Of a stretch of 64,000 nt of DNA, positions 34,256-45,900 are shown one piece after another (positions within the stretch are counted from its first letter, which is position 1; the number at the start of each line of letters is the position of its first letter). Made by a program: the position numbers and the translations under genes. The DNA is from Limonium bicolor (lineage: Eukaryota > Streptophyta > Magnoliopsida > Caryophyllales > Plumbaginaceae), in NCBI GenBank assembly GCA_023374045.1, contig CM041776.1, positions 347,571,636 through 347,635,635 on the forward strand, in the 5' to 3' direction. The notes below the pieces were generated by a model. It made no database searches. It saw only the letters and a list, made by a program, of their open reading frames with translations, and was not told where the DNA came from.

Positions 34256-36324
34256 TTGTGTGCAGTCTCTTTAAGGAGTGGAAGGGAACTTGCCACCAGC
34301 AAAGGAAAAGAAAAAGAAAATCTTGAAGATTCCTATATCAATGTTGATGAAACCACCAACCCAACTTTACCTCCCTCAGAAATCAATTCCTACTCCTGTT
34401 ACTCCACCTCCATCTCGAATTACCATCGACATCCCAACCTCCACTCATAAAAACAGTGAACTCCCGTTCCCAAACAGAATGAAAAAGAAACATCTTGATG
34501 AGCAGTTCTCCAAGTTCTTGAGCATTTTCAAGAAGCTGACCCTCGACATACCTCTGATCGATGCTTTGCAAGAGATGCCTAACTACGCAAAATTCCTCAA
34601 GGATCTCTTGACAAAGAAGAAAAAGAAACCTGGAAAGGAGACAGTGCACCTGACAGAGGAATGTTCTGCAGCCCTTCTTCGAGCACTCCCTCCTAAACAA
34701 ACAGATCCGGGAAATCCCGTGATCCCGTGCTTTATAGGTGGGGTGGATTGTGGAAGTGGTCTATGCGACCTAGGAGCCAGCATTAATATCATGCCATACG
34801 CCACCTTCTTGAAAGTTAAAGGAGGAGAAATGCAACCGGTTCCTTTTAAACTCCAACTAGCAGACAGATCAGAGATCAAGCCCATGGGCATAGTCCGGGA
34901 TTTGGTAGTTGGAGTGTCTCGCTTCATCTTTCCAGCTGATTTCGTCATTCTAGAAATGGATGACGATGTCGAGGTTCCCCTGATTCTAGGTCGACCGTTT
35001 CTAAGTACCGCCAAAGCTATCATTGACGTCCATGACGGAAAATCACTCTTCGGTACGAAGATGAGACGATTGAATTCGACATGCAGAAAATGATGAAGAA
35101 AAGCTCAAACTTTTCTCCTCATGCTAAGACGGTGGGATTCACAGATGACAGAGGAGGAAGGCGATTTTGCTACAGAGGAGGACACGTATTTTCCATCTTC
35201 CATCCAGGAAGCTGAAACTGAACCCCTAGAGCAAGTATTACTTACTTCTCTAGAAGAAAAGATGGAGGATCCAGAAGTTAACGCCATGCTGGCGTACGTA
35301 GAAAAAGGAAGGGCTGGTTATCAATCGTTCCGGCCACCAATCGAAGAACTCGACAGAAAACCTCAAAAATCAATTCCATCAGTGAACAACCACCTGAACT
35401 CGAGCTTAAAGAAATACCCTCTAACCTCAAGTATGCTTCCTAGCTGAAAATGACCATTTGCCTGTCATTATTTCCTCTTCTCTGAATTCCGGAGAGGAAA
35501 CGAAGCTACTTGAGGTATTGAAAAGCACAAGACAGCAATCGGGTGGACTATCGCTGATATCAAAGGAATTGATCCCTCCTATTGCACGCACCATATTTAC
35601 ATGGAGGAAACTTCAAACCTATCCGACAACCTCAACGCCGGCTAAACCCTAACCTCAAGGAGGTAGTTCGAAAGGAGGTTCTGAAACTCCTTGACGCAGA
35701 CATCATCTATCCAATTTCTGATAGTCCATGGGTCAGTCCTGTTCAAGTTGTCCCTAAGAAGGGGGGCATCGAAGCTGTTATTAATGAAAAGGGAGAGACT
35801 ATCCCTCAAAGAAAGATCACAGGATGGCGCATGTGTATTGATTATCGGCGTTTGAACTTGGCCACCAGGAAGGATCACTTTCCTCTCCCCTTCATCGACC
35901 AGATGTTGGAACGACTTGCAGGGCAAGAGTACTACTGTTTTCTAGATGGGTTCTCGGGTTATTTTCAAATACCAATCGCACCTGAGGACCAGGACAAGAC
36001 AACCTTCACTTGTCCTTACGGTACCTTTGCATACCGACGAATGCCTTTCGGTCTATGCAACGCCCCTGCTACCTTCCAGAGATGTATGCAAGCAATATTT
36101 GCTGACTTCATCGAGCAGAGCATAGAAGTCTTCATGGACGATTTCTCAGTCTATGGCTCTAGTTTCGACAAATGCTTGGCACAACTAGATTTGATCCTGA
36201 GACGGTGTGAGGATACGAATCTCGTCTTAAACTGGGAGAAGTGTCATTTTATGGTCAAGGACGGGATCGTCCTTGGACATAAAATATCAGCAAAAGGGAT
36301 AGAGGTGGATAAAGCCAAGGTAGA
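34256..36324 (+). pseudogene. pol: Athila-like pol: protease and reverse transcriptase, truncated by insertion
   Basis: After LRSGREL (34270) comes a linker with a DEQFSKFLSIFKKL helix (34498-34540), then the protease, with active motif CDLGASINIMP (34768-34800) and flap-end LILGRPFLSTAKAIID (34981-35028). Between 35040 and 35650 the frame shifts several times (ELKEIPSNLKYAF and LPVIISSSLNSGEE are recognisable in different frames). RT is open from about 35650: CIDYRRLN, FLDGFSGYFQIPI, FGLCNAPATFQRCM, catalytic FMDDFSVYG (about 36130-36157), then VLGHKIS. It ends in the connection region at 36324, where the foreign LTR begins. RNase H and integrase are missing. Confidence 0.9.
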
Positions 36325-36627
36325 TGTAACGACCCCAAAACCGGCCTAGGAGTTAGGGCCGTTACACGCCGCGAGTCTACTACCTAACGTCGCAAGGCTC
36401 TAAGCAAACGAATCCCAAAACCGAATAAGAAACTTGTATAAAAACCAAAAGAGTTTACAAGATCCAAAGGCTTACAAGTCAAATACAAAGCGAAAGGCCC
36501 AAAGGCTACACAAAGAACTAAAGCGTCCAAAGCGCAAGAAAACAAAGTCTAAAGGCACATAAAATAAACAAGCTCCAGAAGGGGTCGAGGAGAGAAGATC
36601 CCACGAGCTCAATCTGCAACAAAGTAA
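36325..36627 (-). repeat. LTR end fragment of another gypsy element inserted in Athila RT
   Basis: Begins TGTAACGACCCC, the reverse of an LTR ending GGGGTCGTTACA. No primer site lies to its left, so this is the outer (3') end of a minus-strand LTR or a solo LTR. It runs into the N gap. Left flank GTAGA is the presumed target site. The sequence differs from LTRs T1, C, D and E. Confidence 0.7.
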
Positions 36628-37127
36628 NNNNNNNNNNNNNNNNNNNNNNNNNNNNNNNNNNNNNNNNNNNNNNNNNNNNNNNNNNNNNNNNNNNNNNNNN
36701 NNNNNNNNNNNNNNNNNNNNNNNNNNNNNNNNNNNNNNNNNNNNNNNNNNNNNNNNNNNNNNNNNNNNNNNNNNNNNNNNNNNNNNNNNNNNNNNNNNNN
36801 NNNNNNNNNNNNNNNNNNNNNNNNNNNNNNNNNNNNNNNNNNNNNNNNNNNNNNNNNNNNNNNNNNNNNNNNNNNNNNNNNNNNNNNNNNNNNNNNNNNN
36901 NNNNNNNNNNNNNNNNNNNNNNNNNNNNNNNNNNNNNNNNNNNNNNNNNNNNNNNNNNNNNNNNNNNNNNNNNNNNNNNNNNNNNNNNNNNNNNNNNNNN
37001 NNNNNNNNNNNNNNNNNNNNNNNNNNNNNNNNNNNNNNNNNNNNNNNNNNNNNNNNNNNNNNNNNNNNNNNNNNNNNNNNNNNNNNNNNNNNNNNNNNNN
37101 NNNNNNNNNNNNNNNNNNNNNNNNNNN
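36628..37127. other. Assembly gap (500 N)
   Basis: Exactly 500 N, a standard placeholder of unknown true length. The junction between the LTR fragment and element D is hidden here. Confidence 0.99.
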
Positions 37128-38071
37128 GTACAAGTTAAGAGAATTAAGGAAGAGGATTAAGGAGACTTAAGGAATAAGGAATATGAGGTATAAGTCGATA
37201 TGAGACTATGTGTGAGATAAGAATAAGATAACACTATGAGATATTATTTGATATGAGCATGAGGAAGGATATAGTAATGATATGTGGTATGAGACTGATA
37301 TGGAATTTAGTAGGAACTTAAGTCTGGAGGTAGTTACTAAGAGATGAATTGAGGATGTTTGATGGACTTAGTCCACACTTTGGAGATGTATTGATTATGA
37401 TTAGAAGAACTAAAAAGATAGAAAATTGGACATGAGTGAATTAACTGATGTTTGAAAATGACGTGGGAGGTGGAACTTGATTTTCTAGGGATCAAGGGAA
37501 ACCGAACACAAATTGGAGTGGAAGGATGGTTCTACACTGATGCTGATCACATCAGGGTAGGATTATTCCTGAAACTCCCTACCGGTGGTCACAAGTAATC
37601 ACACTAAGGATAGAGGCCTTAGGATAAAAAAAATTGGAGTTGCTTGTATTTTTAATTAGAGGAATTATTCCTCACATGACCTCGTAAAAAGGATTACCTT
37701 TTTACTGAGTCTCGCCCATGAAGTCGAGGACGCACGAGCCTTTGTCTTCGGACCGGTGACATGGGGAGAGCAGAGTGTTTTGTATTCTAGCCCATGGTGA
37801 CGAGGACGAATGAGCCATTGTCTACGGACCGGTGACATGGGAGAATACGTTGGAAGTTATGTGAATGTTTTAATCATCAAAAAGGAACAAAAAGGAATTT
37901 TGAGTGCTACACATGCTTAAGCATGTTGTGTGATATTTAAGAATAAGCATATGGTGGACTTAAGGATTCAATGAGATTAAGTATACATAAGTATGATATA
38001 TGATCTAAGGAATGAGGTAAGACATGTATTCTAATGAGATAGGATGCATGGGAACTTCGGGGACAAAGTTC

Positions 38072-38088
38072 TTTTAAGGGGGGTAGAT
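38072..38088 (+). other. Polypurine tract of element D
   Basis: TTTTAAGGGGGGTAGAT directly before LTR start TGAAATACCCC. The preceding AACTTCGGGGACAAAGTT is the hairpin seen in B, C and E. Confidence 0.88.
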
Positions 38089-40667
38089 TGAAATACCCCA
38101 AACCTAAGTATGCTAAGTAAACATCAAATCATGATGTATTAAGGCTAAGAGATGCCTTAGAAAGATTGGTGGACAATTTAAACCAAGGAAAACATAAGAA
38201 AGTGCCTTAAAGGCAATCAGGGCAAAAACGTGCTCTAAGCTTGGAGAGACTTGGGTGAGTACCCAAATATCATGGTAAGACCTTAGTAATATTCTAATGG
38301 TCATTTTAAATCAATTAGCAAAGAAAACCAAGCTTGAAAACAAGTTAAAACACAAAATGTGCTTTAAGAAGTCTTAAAGCACATTTTTGAGAAATTGTCT
38401 TAGAATTGAGTTTTGAGTGGCTAAATGTCCATCATTACTCTTTAATCAACATGTGTACTAATTAGTATCACATTAGGAGGTCTAAATCAATGGGAAATCA
38501 AAAATTTCCCGATTATGTGCCTTGATTAGTGAATAGTAACTATTTAGAGACTAGTTTAAGTTTTAATCAATATAAGTCAATTAATTGGTCAACAAAGACC
38601 ATGTTAGCCTAATATTAATGGGGTGGCCGGTTTTTAAGTGGGGAGTCACCACATGAGTCACCATAAGTAGACAAATAAGAAAGGAAAAGAAGAGTAAGTA
38701 AGAAAGTTACTATTTGCTTTATTAAAGCAAATATCACATATTAGCCACCTTTCTTCCTCTCTCTCTTCATTTCTCCTTCCTTCCACGATTTTTCTTTCTC
38801 CTTCCTTGCTCCAAACCGAGAGAGCTTCTTCCATGGGTGCTCCACCTTCAAATGCTCACCAAGTATTCATCTTTGCTCCAAATCAAAAACTAAGTGTAGA
38901 TTTCTCTTAGTTAGGCCAAGACCTATCTTCCTATCTTTTCAAATCTTTCAAAGCTCCATTTTGGTGCCATGAGAAAACTCCATTGATGGGGGAAAATCAA
39001 GTTTGAAGAGCTCATTAGCTTCTCCATTCTCTTAAGGTAAGGAAAATGTAAGAAAAACCATGTTTCCACCATTTCTACACATTACCGAAAATTCCTTCTC
39101 ATGGGGATTCATTTTTATCCATTGTTCTAGCTTGATTCTATTCTCCAAGGGCTAGAGGAGGTCCTACTTAATTCATATCCAAGCTTGCTTTGAGAATCCA
39201 AGGTAAAACATTCAGTTTAATACCTTAGAACACATTTTTAACCTAGGGTTTACTCCTTAAGGTTAGTGTATTGTTTAGTGCTCATATGAGTCATTGGTTA
39301 TTGATTAGAACATTGGCAAGAGAAGTTTGAGTGGTGGCCGATATTCATTCAAGAAGAAGGTCTAAGGAGGAGATTGAGTTAAGCTTGAGGAAACAAGGTA
39401 AAATGCTTACCTAATGGTGGTTTAAGATTAAGGAATGAGTTTTAGATAAATACCAATGTGGCTTAGAGCTTACATTGTGTATTGGGTTATATAACCTAAG
39501 GAAAAAGAACTTAAACAAGCTTATGAACTTGTGATTAAGGAGCTAATGAGAATGGGTTAGTAATATAAGTTTAAGGTGGATTTTAAGAGCATTATAACTA
39601 CTATGAGATTGATGAGTGTATTTGCAGGTTGAAAGCTTATACATGTGGAAATTCAGTGTTTAAGTTTAAGTCATTTAAGGGCCTAAGAGCCATGTCATTT
39701 AAGAGCCTTAGTGCTATGCAATTTAAGATTATTGCACTATATTGAGTTATTAAGAATGAGTTGATTTGGATGAGGAAATGTGATGAGAAAGGACTTGGTG
39801 TGTGTGAGGTTATTGTGTGAGAAAAACAATGCATTTGGGCATGAGAATATACTAGAGGAGCTATGGCAAAATTTGAGTAGAAAATAAGTGTTTTGGTGAA
39901 GGTGGTGAATTAATATGACCTAGGATTTACTAGGAGTCATTAGGAAGAATTTGAGTGGAAATGAGTTAACTAAGGAGTTCTTGAGAATGAGAATGACCTA
40001 GAATGGTCTACGAGGAAGTTAGAGTTTAGATGGGTGAGTGTTTTGAGCACACCAAAATCATGAGATGAGGAATATAAGACGTGAGCATAAGTTTAAGGAG
40101 AAGGTATGATGCTTAAGGTGATTAAGATATGTTCTAAGGGAGTTTAATGACAAAGGAAGTACTAGGAAATGTTCTATAGGTTGTCTTGATGAAAAAGGGT
40201 GAAGTTAAGGTATTATAATGACTTAGGTATCACCATGGAAGATTTAAGAATCAAGAGAATGTATTTGAGTATTTAGAACTTAGGAAAATGTTGGTAAACA
40301 ACTAGGAAGGAAATAAGGTGTTGGTGTGTGGAAGCTTAAGCTTGTGAAGGAACTTTTAGTAAATGCTTGAAAGAGTTTTAGATAGTGAGAGATGCTTGGG
40401 AGATGATGTTATAGTGGTGAGGAAAACATTGGCATAGTGGTTACATTAAGTATGAACCACCACCTAGAAACCTAGAGGAAAGCATTACAAGAGTAGCATT
40501 ATTACAAGGAAAATGCATAATGACTAAGGTGGACTTTGGTGGATGATTTAAGGTATTTAAAGGAGGTTATAAGGTGGGTTTAAGGTGCCAAGATGGTGTT
40601 GGACCTATTAGGACACTTGTGGAAGAGTTTGGAATTGGAAGAGCAATTTAATAGAAGAATCTGTAGT

Positions 40668-40945
40668 GGACCGACCCAGGGTCCGACCCAGTTCTGGGTC
40701 GGTCGGACCTTGTTAACCCAGCAGAAATGTTTCGGTAATAGACCGACCCATAAGGATGGGTCGGTCGGTGGGTCGGTCGGGCAAGATTTAATGGAGGAAA
40801 ATGTTTCGGCATAGGACCGACCCAGAGGGTTTTGGGTCGGTCGGTTTAGCTTTGGGTCGGTCGGATGAGTTTCAAGAGACGGAAGAGTTTCTGTAATGGA
40901 CCGACCCAGGGGTGGGTCGGTCGGTGGGTCGGTCGACCCTTAACA
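40668..40945. repeat. Hairpin array in element D LTR (4 units, about 75 bp)
   Basis: Units have GACCGACCCA and TGGGTCGGTC arms, with spacers containing GTTTCTGTAATGG or ATGTTTCGGTAAT, which resemble spacers of the T1 array. Confidence 0.85.
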
Positions 40946-41849
40946 CTTAGAAAAAAAAAAGAAATTTTGAATTCTAAGAATGGCAATGGGTAATAAGGTA
41001 TGCCTTTGGTAGGGTAGTAATGATTGAGACCCTAAGAACTTAAGAGATTAAGCTAAGTTAAGTATAAACTTGAAAGTTTAAGATTAAGTTTGTAAGATTA
41101 AGTGTAAGACCTAAGAGGTGTTAGGTGGGGATCATTAAGGAACTGAGTAAGTTAAACAAATTAAGTAAGTTGAATTAAGTTAAGTGATTAACAACCTAAA
41201 ACTGAATGAATGTTTTAGGACTTGGAATTTGGACTCCGGAAGAGAGTAAGCAACCAAACGGCCAACGGTGAACGGTACAGTTGTTTCTTCTTGTGACCTG
41301 CTTGCTAACGAGGTGTCCCTCGGCTTGTGTGCTATTTGTTTTTGTGTGCTCACTAAACAAGATAAAGCATGCAACCGGAATATATATACTATATATTATA
41401 TTGTTGTGTGATGTTTGAAGACTAACACAACATACCGTGAGAACTTACTAACCGATGTCTAGTAAGAAATTGAGTGAGAATAAGGAACGCCCCCTAATGA
41501 GGGACGATATGAACCGAAAGAGGTTAACCAACAAACATGGTCTTGAGACTATTACTAACTGAACTTGAGTGAGGAATCCGGAATGGTACCGGCACATGTG
41601 TATTGGGGGAAGTCGGTATCCTTATCAAATACCGTCTTCCAAAGATGACCTGTCCTCGGACTCGTCGCCTAGAGTCGACAAATAGACTCGACCTCCTCGG
41701 ACTTCTTGTTTTAGGAGGGAGGCATACTGAGATGGTGTAGTGGGATCTACCTAAATGCCCAACTAATTCTAATAAATATTGTTTATGTAAACCAATGGAG
41801 CCGATAACTCATTGGTTAGGGCTACGTGACCCGACAGATAAACAATGGA

Positions 41850-42270
41850 TTAAGGTACAACCATTCTAATAAAAGAACGGTTGACTTAATTGAGATAAGA
41901 ACTGAGATAAGATTGAGGTAAGGTTCGAGATAAGTTACAACCATCTCTACTTAAAGAATGGTTTGTATTCTAAGACTGAGATAAGATGGTGCGGTGGGAT
42001 CACCTAAATCCCAGGTTCGAATTAGATACGGCCAATCCCTTCCAGGAAAGGTTTGTATATAGAGATTAAGATTGAGATTAAGATTAAGATTAAGTTAAGT
42101 TACAATCATTCCTGTTTAAGGGATGACTTGTATTATTAAGATTAAGATTAAGGTAAGGTTAAGATAAGTTGCAACCATTCCTTTTTAAAGGATGGTTTGT
42201 AATACTAAGATTAAGATAAGCTACACCCACTCCTTATTAAAGGATGGTTGTTTCTAAGATTAAGATAAGA
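41850..42270. repeat. Tandem repeat with palindromic cores in element D LTR
   Basis: Four to five units of about 75 bp with AACCATTCCTT..AAAGGATGGTT cores, separated by AAGATTAAGATTAAG-type microsatellite tracts. Confidence 0.75.
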
Positions 42271-42855
42271 ATCAGATCGAGGTAAGATAAGGATGAACTA
42301 AGATTAAGAGGGAACACTACTTAAGGAGTTAAACAGCTAACTCTCTAATTAAGGGAACGCGTTTAAGTCGTTCATTGTGTGTGAACTTTGATTGTTCATA
42401 TCTGAGTTGTTGTTTACTGCACTTACTATTATATTGTGCATCTAATCAACCTCCATGCTATCGACAATTAGTCGTCGTAGCCACGTTAGCTTGGGGGCCA
42501 TGAGAGGATAGTACCAGCATTCGTGCTGACCCCCCGGGGGCTTCTTTTTACTACACAGGTGAACATCAGGAGGCGGCCGTCGCGAGAGTAAGAAGAGGAT
42601 ACAGCTGTTAAGGGTTAGTATGGCCTACGAGTTGTGCATGTACACTCGTATGGCAATCTGAGTTAGTAAGATGTATAGGATGTGAGGGGGTTGTAAGAAG
42701 GTTATGTAAATGGTTAAGGTTGTTGGACTAATGTTCGGTATATTCTGTAGTCAGACCGTGGCAAGGTCCTGGATTGTAAAGAATTCCGCTGTGACATGTG
42801 TATATATATACTGTTAAGTTGCGAGACCACATTTGGATTGAGTTGGGGTGTTACA

Positions 42856-42994
42856 ATTGGTATGTACTAATGTTCGGTATATTCTGTAGTCAGACCGTGG
42901 CAAGGTCCTGGAATGTATTTGAATCCGCTGCAAAGTTTGTATATATGGTGATAAGTTTGTGATAACCACGATTGGATCGAGATGGGGTGTTACA
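42856..42994 (+). repeat. Second LTR terminus abutting element D
   Basis: Repeats the last 130 bp of an LTR and ends again GGGGTGTTACA. It shares about 47 identical bases with the D terminus (ACTAATGTTCGGTATATTC onward), then diverges clearly. A mosaic of two subfamilies, or a remnant of a neighbouring element. Confidence 0.7.
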
Positions 42995-45900
42995 GTATAA
43001 ACTTCCAGTCATAAGACGTTCGCGTAAACATACAACACAACAATGTTGAGCAATACAGTATACAATATTATACACACAAAATCACAGATATCGCTCTCAA
43101 ACAATTAACACATAATGTCTGGACCTTAGGACAATCCTTAGGACATTCAGACCACACAATTAACATACCGTTCACCAAGTAACTGCTAGCTTGACAAGTT
43201 CCTGTTCAGTAGTTCCTTCCCGTACGCTGTTATTTAAACATGCAATACCGGGTAATATTAATATAACTATTCATTAAATATTACAGTACTGTCACTGAAG
43301 TTTTTTACGTAGTATACTAACTCCGTATGTTCTTTAGTTTCCCCCTGTTATTTATCAGTGGTTCTAGGTAGTTCAACAGTTCGTTATTTTATGTGATATT
43401 CACATGTGATAATGAATTTCCACCTTGTGGTAAATTTCTATTTCCTTATTTATAAACTCATAATTGTTTCCACTTATTCTTTATATTATATCCCTTGGTC
43501 ATTTTTGTTATCACCACAATTATTTTATAAACTTTATATTATACTCCATAATATACCATAATACATTATATTACCTAGTTTTACTTCCTTTCCTTATTAA
43601 ATTACAAAACCAACCTTATTAATTCGGTATTTATATTTTATACCCAACAACTTTATGAATTACTAAATAACCACATATAGTTTCCGGTAATCATAATTTG
43701 AACCCATTAACTTTTACAACTTACCAAATAACCAAATAATTTTATAATCTACTATATACCCATATTAGTTTTCGGAAATTGTAAAATAATTATATTAACT
43801 TCTATAAATTGCCAAATAACCTTATAACTTTTATAATTCACTAATTATCCACATTAATCTTGTAAATATTAATTAACCATATTACCTTTTTAATTTACCA
43901 AATATCCATCTTAATTTTCGTAAATTACAATCTCATTATACCAACTTTAATAAATTACAAATAAACCCTTAACTTTCGGTTTTTACTTATATCTTCCTTT
44001 ATTCACATTTTAACCCCAAAACTTTATATAAGTTACATATTAACTTATAAATTATAGTTTTAATATTAAATTCTTTTAAATAACCAAAACAACCCATATC
44101 TTTCTTCAATTTATATTTCCGCCCCACTTAACTTCTATTTTTTTATATATACTTTCATAAATTACATATTCACCCTAAAACTTTTATAAACTTACTATTT
44201 TATGTCATAAATCATTTTAACCCAAAGTTTTTGGTCAACACTTTGACCAAGACTTAATTTCATAATTAATACTTGAATATACCCATAAAATCATATGTAA
44301 TTCTCGGTTATACTCCAAACTTCTCAATAATTACAAAACAGTCCCTAAACTTTATAAATTGTTATTTTAACACTTAAACACTTATTTAAATTCACCAAAA
44401 TTCATAATATTAATTCCTACCTTATATTATAACATAAATTTACCAAATAACTCCTTATACTCTCGGCAATTATAATTTGTACACCAAACTTTTCAAAATT
44501 TACATTTTAGCCACATAACTTTATAAACTAGCCATTTAAATACTTGTAGCTATTTTTAATATTCCCAAAATTTATAATATAAGTTAATACATTTATATAT
44601 ATCTCAAAATTCATCAAATGCAATACTTTTTGCTCTCGGTTTTAATATTCCTTTACCATATAGTTTTAAAACTTGATTTAAACCTTATAATAAATACATA
44701 TAAATGTATACAAGCCATATAACACTTCTAAAAATTATGCTAATGACTTAGAATGATTATAAACTCAAAATAGAACCTTTTATCCTTAGATATTTCGGTT
44801 TAATAATATATGTATCATATTTAATTTTTGTGACACAATTTTATACCTTAAGGTAATAATCTTACCTTATATGTTATAAATTATTTTCTTGCCATTATAA
44901 TCTATGATTTTCGGCCTTAATTTATTAAGAGGTTATACATAATTTTTATACCAAAGTTTGAAGCTTAAATTAAGCTTAAACTTAATAAACCTTAATTATA
45001 TAAACTTACTCCTTAAATCAAGACAATTCTTGTACTTGATTTCTCCTTGAATTCCAAGCTCCTCAAATGCTATATTGATGTAGAGAATTCAGCCTCCTTG
45101 TATATATTTAGGAGATCCATTTGTTAGACTTCTAACAAAATTATAAATAAGATTTGGAGTAGTTTTACAAGAGTTTACCTTAGGAATTTTTCAAGGAATT
45201 TTCGGTAGACCTTGAGATGATTGTAGATCTATATTTCCTTCATGAAATAATGAAGAGAACCTTGGTTTAGAAGCTTGAATTTTCAGAATTGACATTAAGC
45301 ATTTTGCTAGGATTTTCAACATGAAAATATACCTTAACTTGATCTTGTTGTTCCTTGTGTTGTTGTTGAATTTAGGAACCTCCTTGGAGTACTAATGCTT
45401 GGCGAAATCTTGTAAGATTCTAAGGATGATTTCTTGCTTCAAGACTTAGGAGATTTAACTAGGAATTTACATAGAAATGGTGTTAGAACTTAATTCACCA
45501 TTAATGGAGCTTTAGAGCTCTAAGGAATGAACTTAGCAAATGAAGAAAGAAAAGAGAGGATGATAAGCCTTACCAACCGGCCATGGAGAATGGCAAAGGA
45601 AGAATGAGTCTAACTCACGTATGAATAAGGCAATGGAAAGTGAATTCAAATTTTGATTGGCTTGTTTATTGTTTATTTGATTAGGCATTCTTTTCTTAGT
45701 TTATTGCTCTCATTATTGGCTCACTAAAGTCCTTAATTGATTGCAAGAAATCGGTTGATTAGAAGGGAAATAATGGAGCTTTGTTGGCCACTTGAAACTA
45801 GAAGACAAGAGTAGATATAGGTAAGTGTTTTCTTTTGAATTTTCTACATTGATTGTCATTGATTCTCCTTGTGTTTTACGGTAGTACATGTGGGTATAGG

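Larger units (their letters stand above)
30581..36324 (+). mobile_element. Athila-like Ty3/gypsy element, 3' part missing
   Basis: LTR 30581-32200, tRNA-Asp primer site 32204-32222, repeat-rich leader, gag, protease and RT. RT is cut at 36324 by an LTR fragment (flank GTAGA). RNase H, integrase and the 3' LTR are absent from the window. Several frameshifts make it defective. Confidence 0.9.
37128..42855 (+). mobile_element. Element D: 3' end and LTR of a Tekay-like element
   Basis: Plus orientation. 3' non-coding region 37128-38071, polypurine tract 38072-38088, LTR 38089-42855. Coding parts and 5' LTR are not seen; they may be in the gap or lost. The 3' region carries the block conserved in B and C (37450-37590) and two copies of a repeat with GTCTWCGGACCGGTGACATG (37725-37860). 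Confidence 0.8.
38089..42855 (+). repeat. Element D LTR (4.77 kb)
   Basis: TGAAATACCCC...GGGGTGTTACA. Contains the U3 palindrome (38354-38387), two GAGTCACC sites beside GGCCGGTTTTT (38628-38662), hairpin array 40668-40945, a second palindromic repeat array 41850-42270, and the U5 double hairpin with a pyrimidine run ending CTACACAG|GTG at about 42558. No coding ORF. Confidence 0.9.

Noticed and set aside
34583..35023. 146-aa antisense ORF in Athila pol
   Set aside because: Shadow of the protease frame.
36609..37133. ORF across the N gap
   Set aside because: Artefact of translating N bases.
40668..40945. Regularly spaced palindromic repeats resembling a CRISPR array
   Set aside because: Units and spacers are both repeated and diverged, no unique spacers, and the context is a plant LTR.
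42030..42300. AAGATT/TTAAGA tracts as telomere-like repeat
   Set aside because: Does not match the plant TTTAGGG repeat and is part of the D LTR tandem array.
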